Shown here in pieces: positions 1 to 5,590 of a stretch of DNA of 8,320 nucleotides. The notes under the pieces were generated by a model. That model was not told where the DNA came from. It saw only the letters and a program-made list of their open reading frames with translations, and ran no database searches. The position numbers were made by a program, and so were the translations under genes. Position 1 is the first letter of the stretch. Every line of letters starts with the position of its first letter. Source of the stretch: a bacterium (lineage in GTDB: Bacteria > Latescibacterota > UBA2968 > UBA8231); contig JAQCJA010000179.1 in assembly GCA_027593305.1 (NCBI GenBank), forward strand, positions 1 to 8,320. The letters run 5' to 3'.

Positions 1-741
1 GATGCCGCGCAGATAATCGGCGGTGATCAGGCCAAGGCGGGCCAGGAACAGACTGACAACGGGCATCTCGAAGACGATGCCGAAGCCGAAGATCAGCCGC
101 AGAACAAATCCCATGTACTCGTCAACCGCCCACTGGGACGTCATGTCTTTGGGCTCGAGACTGAGGAAAAAGCGCAGACCGATGGGTAGTACAAGGCTGT
201 GGGCCACGGCGGCGCCGGCGGTGAAGCAGACGACACTCATGGCGACGATCGGCAGGAACAGCTTTTTCTCGGTCGTCAGCAGTCCTGGCGCGACGAAACG
301 CCAGAACTGAAAAAAGACGACGGGAAGGGCCAGGATGAGACCGCCGAGCAGGGCCACCTGCATACTGACGAAGAACCAGGTCATCACCTTCAGGGACTGC
401 AACTGACGGTTGTAGGGCACTGCCGGTTGTGTCGCATCCTCCAGGGATGCTTCCGGGACGCGCAGGCCGCGCACTTCCTCAAGCCAACGCTTCATCGCCT
501 CCACCGGTCCGGGAGTACCCTGTTCCTGGAGGCTGCGGACGGCATCTTCGTAGGGGGAGGTCAGCAGATGCAGCAGGGGATCGGAAAAAGCGAAGCATAT
601 GGCAGCACCCACCAGGATCGCCGCCAGGGACTTCAGGATGCGCCAGCGCAACTCCTCGAGATGCTCAAGGAACGGCATACCGGCGACGGCTTCTTCATCG
701 GCGTCAGCTGCGGGAACAAGAGGGCTCACTTCGTCAGTCAT
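1..741 (-). CDS. tatC: TatC, Sec-independent (twin-arginine) protein translocase subunit, partial (3' end off window)
   Basis: TatC is the inner-membrane receptor that binds twin-arginine signal peptides and, with TatA/TatB, exports folded proteins. The frame opens with ATG at 741 and stays open to position 1, giving 247 residues without a stop. Family hallmarks: 'FLEHLEELRWRI' (residues 24-35), matching the conserved cytoplasmic N-terminal motif ahead of TM1 (about 36-53); 'QFWRFVAPGL' (145-154) followed by E158; and 'FEMPVV' (224-229). Visible TM segments lie near 36-53, 119-142, 163-187 and 208-232. The first periplasmic loop (about 62-117) is some 30 residues longer than in E. coli TatC. 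The first 20 residues are acidic and poorly conserved. The start overlaps the lnt stop by 8 bp (ATGACTGA) with no Shine-Dalgarno, so translation is probably coupled to lnt. The last TM helices lie outside the window. Family assignment is secure. Confidence 0.95.
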   Translation of the reverse strand, partial: MTDEVSPLVPAADADEEAVAGMPFLEHLEELRWRILKSLAAILVGAAICFAFSDPLLHLLTSPYEDAVRSLQEQGTPGPVEAMKRWLEEVRGLRVPEASLEDATQPAVPYNRQLQSLKVMTWFFVSMQVALLGGLILALPVVFFQFWRFVAPGLLTTEKKLFLPIVAMSVVCFTAGAAVAHSLVLPIGLRFFLSLEPKDMTSQWAVDEYMGFVLRLIFGFGIVFEMPVVSLFLARLGLITADYLRGI

Positions 742-769
742 CGTCGTCAGTCATCGTCGTCAGTAATCG
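731..769. repeat. 13-bp direct tandem repeat, three copies, at the lnt/tatC junction
   Basis: Three head-to-tail copies of TCGTCAGTCATCG occupy 731-743, 744-756 and 757-769. The first two are identical and the third has one change (C to A at 765). On the minus strand the first two copies each carry ATGACTGA, the start-stop overlap module that joins lnt to tatC. Because 13 is not a multiple of three, each copy is read in a different frame: lnt reads the block as its last residues (ending MTDDDD), and tatC starts inside the last copy transcribed. Gain or loss of a copy would shift the lnt tail and its overlap with tatC. The repeat is seen directly; slippage as its origin is inference. Confidence 0.9.
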
Positions 770-2371
770 TTGTGGGTCATGCGTTGTCGGGCCCAGACCT
801 TGTCGGGCCCAGACCGCCGGCGGGATACGTGCCACCAGCAGCAGGAGGAGGGAGATCATCAGGTTGCCACCGGCGAACAGATCGCCGTGTCGTGTGTAGA
901 AAGTACTGTCCTGCCGTCGGGCGACGTCACCGACACGCACCGCAGCCGTGCCGAATGTGGTGTGCAATCGCGTGCGCCCGAAGCGATCTATGAATAACGA
1001 GACGCCGTTCGTCGCGCAACGGGCGATGGCGGTGCGGTTCTCGACGGCGCGCAGGACGGCGATGTCGGCATGCTGCAATGGTCCTGCCGTGGCCCCGAAC
1101 CAGGAATCGTTGGTGATGATGACAAGGAAATCAGCCCCCTGCGCAACAGAGCGACGGACCAGGTCCGGAAATACGGACTCGAAACAGATCAGCAGCGCAA
1201 ACCGTGCCGTGTCGGTCGCCGTGGCAACGGGGAACAGCGTTCGTCTTGTGCCGCGGGCGAACTCGGCAGGTCCCAGATCACCTGTCAGCACCGACCAGTC
1301 GATGTCACGCAGCAGCGACAGCGAGTCGCGCCAGGGCGTGCGCTCACCAAAAGGTACCAGGTGCATCTTGGCGTACGATGGCACATCCGGGGTGTTTGGC
1401 TGAAACAGGAACGCGCTGTTGTACGGTTCGCGGGTCTGGGCATCCGTGTCCGCGCCGCCGGTCAGAATCGGCGTGTCGTATTCCTCCGCAAGATCATGCA
1501 TACGGCGCCGACAGCCAGGTTGCCACCCCAGATTGCACGGCACCGCTGTCTCCGGCCAGACGATCAGATCCGGCTTTGGCGAGCCGGACAGAGCCTGACG
1601 ACTCAACGCCCCGAGGGAGGCCAGGCTGGCCTCCAGGCCACCTGTCTGCCACTTGGCCAGGCCCATGTTGTTCTGTACCACAGCAACCCACACATCCCCC
1701 TCATCACCGGGCTCCATGGACAGCAGGCCAATGATCAGAATCGACGCCGGCACGGCTGTGGCAGCCAGCAGCCATACACCACCGCGTTCACGCTGGAGGG
1801 CAACCGCAATCAGGGCTGCCGTCAGCACGATCACAAAGGATACACCATAAGCTCCGGTCACCGTGGCGTGCTGCAGCAGCAGTGGAAAGCCCGCCTGGCT
1901 GTGGGCCAGCAACAGCCATGGAAAACCCAGCTCACCCATGGACAGGGTATGCTCCATTGCGGTCCACAGGATCGGTGCCGCCAGGATGGCGTCCCGGCCA
2001 AAGCGGCGCAGCAACAGCAACTGGCTGACAGCGAAGGCGCCGGTGAACAGGCTCAACCAGGCAGCTCCAAGAACGGCGCCGAAGATGACCGCAGCGCCTC
2101 CTCCCTGGGTATTGCCGATCCAGTAGAGACTCAACAGGTGGAAGATGAAGCCGGCCAGGGCGCCGTGGCCAAAGGCAAGGCGTGCGCTGCCGATGTGGGC
2201 CAGCGCCAGCAGCAGTGGCACCAGGGCGATCCACGCCCACGCGCCGCCGTAGAGAAAGGCGAAGGCATTCTCCGGCTGGCAGGGGAACGCCAGCGCCAGC
2301 AACAGGCCAGTGAGCAGAGCGCCCGTCAGTGGGCGACGCGCAATCATCGGGATGTGGCGGGTGAGTTTCAT
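734..2371 (-). CDS. lnt: Apolipoprotein N-acyltransferase
   Basis: Lnt transfers a third acyl chain from phospholipid to the N-terminal cysteine of lipoproteins in the inner membrane, the last step of lipoprotein maturation. Residues are numbered from ATG 2371 (545 aa; E. coli Lnt is about 510). Residues 14-220 are rich in hydrophobic helices, including 'GFPWLLLAHSQ' (149-159). A nitrilase-fold domain begins near 228 ('WVAVVQNNMGLAKW'). The Glu-Lys-Cys triad is present: E274 in 'LIVWPETAVP', K335 in 'YAKMHLVPFGERTPW' and C396 in 'LLICFES'. The 'NDSWFG...GPLQH...LRAVENR' signature (421-446) follows, and a final TM segment lies near 502-514. The frame stays open to 2509, but the extra N-terminal residues do not resemble Lnt. 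ATG 2371 or ATG 2347 (MIARRPLTG) is more credible; neither has a clear Shine-Dalgarno. It is the first gene of a pair with tatC. Confidence 0.95.
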   Translation of the reverse strand: MKLTRHIPMIARRPLTGALLTGLLLALAFPCQPENAFAFLYGGAWAWIALVPLLLALAHIGSARLAFGHGALAGFIFHLLSLYWIGNTQGGGAAVIFGAVLGAAWLSLFTGAFAVSQLLLLRRFGRDAILAAPILWTAMEHTLSMGELGFPWLLLAHSQAGFPLLLQHATVTGAYGVSFVIVLTAALIAVALQRERGGVWLLAATAVPASILIIGLLSMEPGDEGDVWVAVVQNNMGLAKWQTGGLEASLASLGALSRQALSGSPKPDLIVWPETAVPCNLGWQPGCRRRMHDLAEEYDTPILTGGADTDAQTREPYNSAFLFQPNTPDVPSYAKMHLVPFGERTPWRDSLSLLRDIDWSVLTGDLGPAEFARGTRRTLFPVATATDTARFALLICFESVFPDLVRRSVAQGADFLVIITNDSWFGATAGPLQHADIAVLRAVENRTAIARCATNGVSLFIDRFGRTRLHTTFGTAAVRVGDVARRQDSTFYTRHGDLFAGGNLMISLLLLLVARIPPAVWARQGLGPTTHDPQRLLTTMTDDDD

Positions 2372-2381
2372 CAGGGAATTG

Positions 2382-2387
2382 AATATA
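2382..2387 (-). promoter_or_regulatory. Possible -10 element just upstream of lnt
   Basis: On the minus strand a TATATT hexamer ends 10 nt before the ATG at 2371. A start site 6-7 nt downstream of it would fall within a few bases of the ATG, giving a leaderless or nearly leaderless mRNA, which fits the missing Shine-Dalgarno. No good -35 hexamer is seen 16-18 nt upstream, so this is weak evidence. Confidence 0.25.
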
Positions 2388-2513
2388 CGGGGGGATCGGC
2401 ACGGGCCGCTGGTACGAAGACTGCTTAGTAATGTGCCCGTCAGCCAGGACTGCGACCACCAGCGTCCTGCAGAGCACACAGTCGCGTGATTCCTAACTCC
2501 CACCAGCACTCAC

Positions 2514-2519
2514 AGGAGG
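2514..2519 (+). promoter_or_regulatory. Shine-Dalgarno site of radC
   Basis: AGGAGG lies 10 nt before the ATG at 2530. It is the strongest ribosome binding site in the window and fixes the radC start. The rest of the 158-bp divergent gap (2372-2529) must hold the promoters for both lnt and radC. I see no convincing complete -35/-10 pair for radC there. Confidence 0.8.
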
Positions 2520-2529
2520 CCCACCCGCC

Positions 2530-3240
2530 ATGCGCGAAACCTACGCCCCCACGGTACGGGATAGTGCCGCCATCAACGGCAGACACGCTCACCCCGGCGA
2601 CCTGCCACGCGAACGCCTGTCGCGCCATGGCGTGCAGGGCCTGCGGGACGACGAACTGCTGGCCATCGTTCTCGGTACGGGATATCGCGGTCACGGCGTG
2701 ATGGAGGTGGCGCGACAGATACTCGGTGTTCATCCGAAGGAAGAGTTGATGCGCATGGAGCCGGAATCACTCCGCAGACTGCAGGGCGTCGGCCGCGTCA
2801 AGGCAGGGCTGCTGGCAGCCGCATTTGAACTGGCCCGGCGAGGCCTGCAGAAAGGGCTCGGCGTGCAACCCGTTGTCTCCTGCCCCGCAGACGTCGTCCC
2901 CCTGCTGACCGACATCCGCGAACAACGCAAAGAGCATTTCCTCTGTCTCTACCTCAATGCGCGCAATCAGGTGATTCATCAAGAGGTGATCTCCATCGGC
3001 TCCCTGTCCGCATCGATCGTGCACCCCCGTGAGGTCTTCCAGGTGGCCATCGCACGTACGGCAGCCGGCATCATTCTGGCCCACAACCACCCTTCGGGGG
3101 ATGCCACCCCAAGCCGGGAAGACATCGACCTGACAAGTCGACTCGTTGAGGCGGGGCGCATCATGGGTATCGATATCCTCGATCACATCATCATCTGTGA
3201 CAATGATTTCCTCAGCCTCAAGGAGCATGGACTCATGTGA
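2530..3240 (+). CDS. radC: RadC family JAB/MPN+ protein
   Basis: The 236-residue length is usual for RadC/YicR. The N-terminal part (about 22-110) is the RadC helical region: 'RERLSRHGVQGLRDDELLAI' (27-46) is the typical opening, and a helix-hairpin-helix-like 'LQGVGRVKAGLLAA' lies at 84-97. The C-terminal part (about 115-236) is a JAB1/MPN+ metalloprotease-like fold with a complete JAMM set: E152, then HNHPSGD at 185-191 (H185, H187), then D198 in 'PSREDID'. A zinc-dependent hydrolase fold is therefore expected. Despite the name, a role of RadC proteins in DNA repair is not established, and their substrate is unknown. The gene is preceded by a strong Shine-Dalgarno, is divergent from lnt, and is followed after 86 bp by the DUF151 gene on the same strand. 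Nothing in it looks degenerate. Confidence 0.95.
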   Translation: MRETYAPTVRDSAAINGRHAHPGDLPRERLSRHGVQGLRDDELLAIVLGTGYRGHGVMEVARQILGVHPKEELMRMEPESLRRLQGVGRVKAGLLAAAFELARRGLQKGLGVQPVVSCPADVVPLLTDIREQRKEHFLCLYLNARNQVIHQEVISIGSLSASIVHPREVFQVAIARTAAGIILAHNHPSGDATPSREDIDLTSRLVEAGRIMGIDILDHIIICDNDFLSLKEHGLM

Positions 3241-3256
3241 CGGTCCGTGGACCTGC

Positions 3257-3284
3257 TTGATTCTCCTCCGTGATCGGGTATATT
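3257..3284 (+). promoter_or_regulatory. Candidate promoter of the DUF151 gene
   Basis: TTGATT at 3257-3262 and TATATT at 3279-3284 are separated by 16 bp, a plausible sigma-70 pair. Read another way, TTG, 19 nt, then TATATTTG (3279-3286) fits the Bacteroidetes-type -33/-7 consensus (TTTG, about 19-21 nt, TAnnTTTG) except for the first T. A transcript would start near 3291-3294, leaving about 35 nt before the ATG at 3327. The site lies in the 86-bp gap after radC, so the downstream gene may be transcribed independently of radC. Confidence 0.45.
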
Positions 3285-3326
3285 TGGCAATAGACGTGCT
3301 GCCGCAAACCGCACGTCTCCTCTCCC

Positions 3327-4064
3327 ATGCAAAAAGCCAAAAACGAACATCTGCTGCCGGTTGAGATCTGGCGTATCTATCCGTATCCGGATGTGACACC
3401 ACCCGAGTCTTTCCTTGTGGTGCTCAAGGGAGAGGAGGGCAAGTTCGTGCCCATTTCCATTGGTTGCCCCGAGGGGCAGTATCTGGTCATGGCCATGCAG
3501 CGCGTCTCGTTCCCCCGCCCTCTGACGCACAATCTGCTGCAGAATCTGCTGGAACGCGTCAAGGGAAAGGTCCATCAACTCGTCATTCATACTCTGAAGG
3601 CCGAGACCTTTCACGCCTATCTCCTCATTCAGACGCAGGATGAAGTGTTCTATCTCGACTGCCGGCCGAGTGATGGCATGATCATCGCTACCTTGATGGG
3701 GGTCCCCATCTTCATGAGCCCGGAAGTGATGGCAGAGGCAGGTCGTGAGTTGAGCGGCCTTCTCGACATCACGGAACTGGGTGAGGAACTGTCGGGTGCC
3801 GTACAACAGGCTGGCGAAGCACTCGACGAAGGGGACGAGACCGACGAACTGCAGACCTTGATGGAACTGCACATGGCTGGGAATGGCGCATTGCTGCCCC
3901 TGAGCGATGCGATCGTGACCGAAAAGGTGGGCACGCTGCCACCAAGTCGACTGGAGACACTCCGGGCACAACTGGTTCGTCTCGTTGCGGAAGAAGCATA
4001 TGAAGAGGCGGCGCGGATCCGCGATCAGATCAGCAGTATCGAAGACATGAGTGAGTCGAACTGA
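3327..4064 (+). CDS. DUF151 (bifunctional nuclease, BFN) domain protein with C-terminal UVR motif
   Basis: The protein has 245 residues. Residues about 12-140 form the DUF151/BFN domain: 'FVPISIGCPEGQYL' (40-53), 'RPLTHNLLQNLLE' (64-76) and the diagnostic 'DCRPSDGMIIATLMGVPIF' (111-129). Residues 141-205 are a low-conservation linker rich in Glu, Asp and Gln. Residues 209-239 form a UvrB/UvrC (UVR) helical motif, 'LVAEEAYEEAARIRDQI' at its core. Some DUF151 proteins have been reported to have RNase and DNase activity; the UVR motif is a protein-interaction hairpin, so this looks like a nuclease-type domain with a docking tail. That role is inference. ATG 3327 is the only available start: the frame is closed by TAG at 3291 and holds no other ATG or GTG. 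No Shine-Dalgarno precedes it; the leader is pyrimidine-rich (CTCCTCTCCC). The gene ends 35 bp before a terminator hairpin. Confidence 0.9.
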   Translation: MQKAKNEHLLPVEIWRIYPYPDVTPPESFLVVLKGEEGKFVPISIGCPEGQYLVMAMQRVSFPRPLTHNLLQNLLERVKGKVHQLVIHTLKAETFHAYLLIQTQDEVFYLDCRPSDGMIIATLMGVPIFMSPEVMAEAGRELSGLLDITELGEELSGAVQQAGEALDEGDETDELQTLMELHMAGNGALLPLSDAIVTEKVGTLPPSRLETLRAQLVRLVAEEAYEEAARIRDQISSIEDMSESN

Positions 4065-4098
4065 GGGGAGTTCAACAACAGGCCGCCGAGTCACCCTT

Positions 4099-4129
4099 CC
4101 CTCCATCTGTCCGGAGGGCTTTTCTATTT
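4099..4129 (+). terminator. Rho-independent terminator of the DUF151 gene
   Basis: A 6-bp GC-rich stem (CCCTCC at 4099-4104 with GGAGGG at 4113-4118) and an 8-nt loop are followed by the T-rich tract CTTTTCTATTT (4119-4129). It sits 35 bp after the DUF151 stop and slightly overlaps the 3' end of the convergent SMP-30 gene (stop at 4124-4126). On the minus strand the hairpin lacks a following T-tract, so it should act mainly on plus-strand transcription. Confidence 0.65.
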
Positions 4130-4963
4130 GTGCCGCAACTGCCAGGCGCGCCCTGGACGCTCCGTGCGAAACACCTCGATGTTGCCCTCGTCAGCGAGCG
4201 TCACATAACACGCACAGCCGTCTTCGCCGCCGAATGCCAGGTTGGTGCACATCGTGCCGTGCAGTTGGATCTCGAGCAGGACCTCTCCGGTGGGCGACAC
4301 CTTGGCGACGGTGCCTTTGCCATGCCGAGTTATGTAGAGATTCCCATCGACGTCACAGCGCATGCCATCCATGCCAAAGTCCGGGAACCGGATCAACAGA
4401 CGCTTGTTGCTGATTTCGCCGCCTGCTGACAGATCATACGCCCAGACGTTGCGCTGCACGGATTCGTTCACGTACAGGATCTTCTCATCCGGGCTGACCT
4501 CGATGCCGTTGGTCGTCCCCATGCCGCTCTCCAGCAGCGTTACCTTGCCGTCCACGTCAACACGCCAGATCTGACCCGTCGATGTCTGCCAGTCCGGATC
4601 GCTGGCGAAGAGTATGTCGTTGGCGGCGATGCAGATGTCGTTGGGTTGGTGGAAGGTCGGCTCATGGGCGAAGACTTCGATAGCTCTGCTACCCAAATCC
4701 ACACGCAGAATGTTGTGGCCCGTATAGTCTGCGATCAGCATGCGTCGGGCACTGTCAAAACGGATACCATTGCCAGTACTGTGTGCTGGCAACTCAAGGA
4801 AAACACTCGACTCGCCGGCAGGTGTGATCCGACCAATCGTGTGCTGACGTTCGAAGTTGACGGCATACAGGTTGCCTTCGTGATCCACGCCCGGGCCCTC
4901 GATCCCGGCGGTGAAGCCGCCGGCGGGGGTGAAGACGCGGCTGCAGTACGTATCATCGCTCAT
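4124..4963 (-). CDS. SMP-30/gluconolactonase/LRE family beta-propeller protein
   Basis: The protein has 279 residues, usual for the SMP-30/gluconolactonase family, six-bladed propellers that hydrolyse sugar lactones or related esters with a divalent metal. The expected metal and substrate residues are visible: E22 in 'GIEGPGVD', N108 in 'QPNDI', N152 in 'TTNGIEVSPDE' and D199 in 'MDGMRCDVDGNLY'. Repeated 'G..Y/L..D' blade motifs run throughout ('GNLYAVN', 'RRMLIADY', 'EKILYVNES', 'GNLYITRHGKGTVAKVSP'). No signal peptide is seen, so it is probably cytoplasmic. ATG 4963 is preferred because AAGG lies 7 nt upstream; the frame continues to 5566, but only as antisense of sodN. An in-frame ATG at 5002 is possible but has no ribosome site. 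The gene is divergent from sodN across 96 bp, which may mean shared control or chance. Exact substrate unknown. Confidence 0.88.
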   Translation of the reverse strand: MSDDTYCSRVFTPAGGFTAGIEGPGVDHEGNLYAVNFERQHTIGRITPAGESSVFLELPAHSTGNGIRFDSARRMLIADYTGHNILRVDLGSRAIEVFAHEPTFHQPNDICIAANDILFASDPDWQTSTGQIWRVDVDGKVTLLESGMGTTNGIEVSPDEKILYVNESVQRNVWAYDLSAGGEISNKRLLIRFPDFGMDGMRCDVDGNLYITRHGKGTVAKVSPTGEVLLEIQLHGTMCTNLAFGGEDGCACYVTLADEGNIEVFRTERPGRAWQLRHK

Positions 4964-4996
4964 GGATCTGCCTTGTGTTGAGTGGATGGCGCGTGG

Positions 4997-5025
4997 TTGC
5001 ATCACCGCGGCCCGGCGGCTAGACT
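4997..5025 (+). promoter_or_regulatory. Candidate promoter of sodN
   Basis: TTGCAT (4997-5002) and TAGACT (5020-5025) are 17 bp apart, a fair sigma-70 pair, with a start expected near 5032, about 28 nt before the ATG at 5060. The same site reads as TTG, 20 nt, TAGACTTG, one mismatch from the Bacteroidetes-type TAnnTTTG element. It lies in the 96-bp gap shared with the divergent SMP-30 gene. I do not see a clear Fur/Nur-type palindrome overlapping it. Confidence 0.4.
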
Positions 5026-5048
5026 TGCCAGCGAACCCACTGCCAATT

Positions 5049-5053
5049 GGAGG
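5049..5053 (+). promoter_or_regulatory. Shine-Dalgarno site deciding the sodN start
   Basis: GGAGG directly abuts an in-frame ATG at 5054 (zero spacing) and lies 6 nt before the ATG at 5060. Only the second spacing is functional, so translation should begin at 5060 (MRYRLLLL). Confidence 0.75.
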
Positions 5054-5059
5054 ATGAGG

Positions 5060-5521
5060 ATGCGTTACCGACTGTTGCTGTTGTGCGCTGCCACTGCCAG
5101 CATGTTTGCCGCCGCTGAGGCGCGCGCCCACTGCGAGATCCCCTGTGGGATCTATGGCGACGACCTGCGATTCTCCATGCTCGACGAAAATGTTACAACC
5201 ATTGAGAAGTCGATGAACAAGATCGTGGAACTGTCGAGTGATCCCGCGGCCAACGCGAATCAGATCACGCGCTGGGTGTTGAACAAGGACAAGCACGCCG
5301 ATGACCTCAGCGAAATCGTCACGCAATATTTCATGACGCAACGGATCAAGCTGCCTGATTTGACAGACGCGAAGGCGGTTGAAACCTACAAGAACCACCT
5401 GATGATGTTGCACAAGATGCTGGTCTACGCAATGAAGAGCAAGCAGACAACCGATCCGGCAAACACGACCATTCTGCACGATACGATACATGAGTTCAAG
5501 GCGGCCTACGGCCAGAAGTAA
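5060..5521 (+). CDS. sodN: Nickel superoxide dismutase (NiSOD) with N-terminal signal peptide
   Basis: NiSOD converts superoxide to oxygen and hydrogen peroxide at a Ni centre held by the N-terminal 'Ni-hook'. The hook is HCEIPCGIY at residues 24-32; family consensus is HCDLPCGVY. The Ni ligands His1, Cys2 and Cys6 correspond to H24, C25 and C29, and the active-site Tyr9 to Y32; position 3 is Glu instead of the usual Asp. Residues 1-23 form a Sec-type signal peptide: basic MRYR, a hydrophobic core, then A-R-A just before H24. There is no twin-arginine pair and no lipobox at Cys9. The remaining 130 residues are helical, with 'TIEKSM' (47-52), 'RWVLNKDKHA' (71-80) and 'YFMTQRIK' (90-97), slightly longer than the Streptomyces mature enzyme (about 117). 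Cleavage by signal peptidase would itself expose His1, replacing the dedicated SodX peptidase, which is not encoded here. Periplasmic location is inference. Confidence 0.93.
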   Translation: MRYRLLLLCAATASMFAAAEARAHCEIPCGIYGDDLRFSMLDENVTTIEKSMNKIVELSSDPAANANQITRWVLNKDKHADDLSEIVTQYFMTQRIKLPDLTDAKAVETYKNHLMMLHKMLVYAMKSKQTTDPANTTILHDTIHEFKAAYGQK

Positions 5522-5542
5522 CAGTTCTCCCGGCACTGTCAT

Positions 5543-5575
5543 ACGGCCCCGTTTCCACACGCGCAACGGGGCCGT
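5543..5575. terminator. Perfect 11-bp inverted repeat between convergent sodN and the LTD gene
   Basis: ACGGCCCCGTT (5543-5553) and AACGGGGCCGT (5565-5575) pair perfectly across an 11-nt loop. The hairpin lies 21 bp after the sodN stop and 15 bp beyond the stop of the convergent minus-strand gene. Position and symmetry suggest a bidirectional terminator, but no T-tract follows it on either strand. A pause, mRNA-stabilising or Rho-assisted role is equally possible. Confidence 0.5.
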
Positions 5576-5590
5576 CTGTACATCCGTGAT

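Noticed and set aside
199..993. 264-codon plus-strand frame opposite tatC
   Set aside because: Antisense of a clear TatC and of the lnt end; low-complexity His/Gln/Arg-rich translation.
1070..2428. 452-codon open frame on the plus strand opposite lnt
   Set aside because: It is fully antisense to an Lnt with an intact catalytic triad; its translation is Gln/Arg/Gly-rich with no recognisable domain, as expected from GC-rich antisense frames.
2372..2509. N-terminal extension of Lnt to an ATG at 2509
   Set aside because: The 46 extra residues lack membrane or Lnt-like features, lie in the divergent promoter region, and would make the protein unusually long.
3183..4106. 307-codon minus-strand frame opposite the DUF151 gene
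   Set aside because: Antisense to a conserved gene with intact DUF151 and UVR motifs; no recognisable domain.
4982..5059. Longer sodN starting at ATG 4982
   Set aside because: The 26 extra residues are hydrophilic and would bury the signal peptide; the GGAGG site supports ATG 5060.
5068..5090. Cys9 in the SodN leader as a lipoprotein lipobox
   Set aside because: The residues before the cysteine are LLL, not the small residue at -1 that a lipobox needs, and the A-R-A/His junction at 23/24 is a better signal peptidase I site.
4964..5566. Upstream extension of the SMP-30 frame across the sodN gene
   Set aside because: The extra part is the antisense of sodN; ATG 4963 with AAGG at 7 nt gives a normal-length family member.
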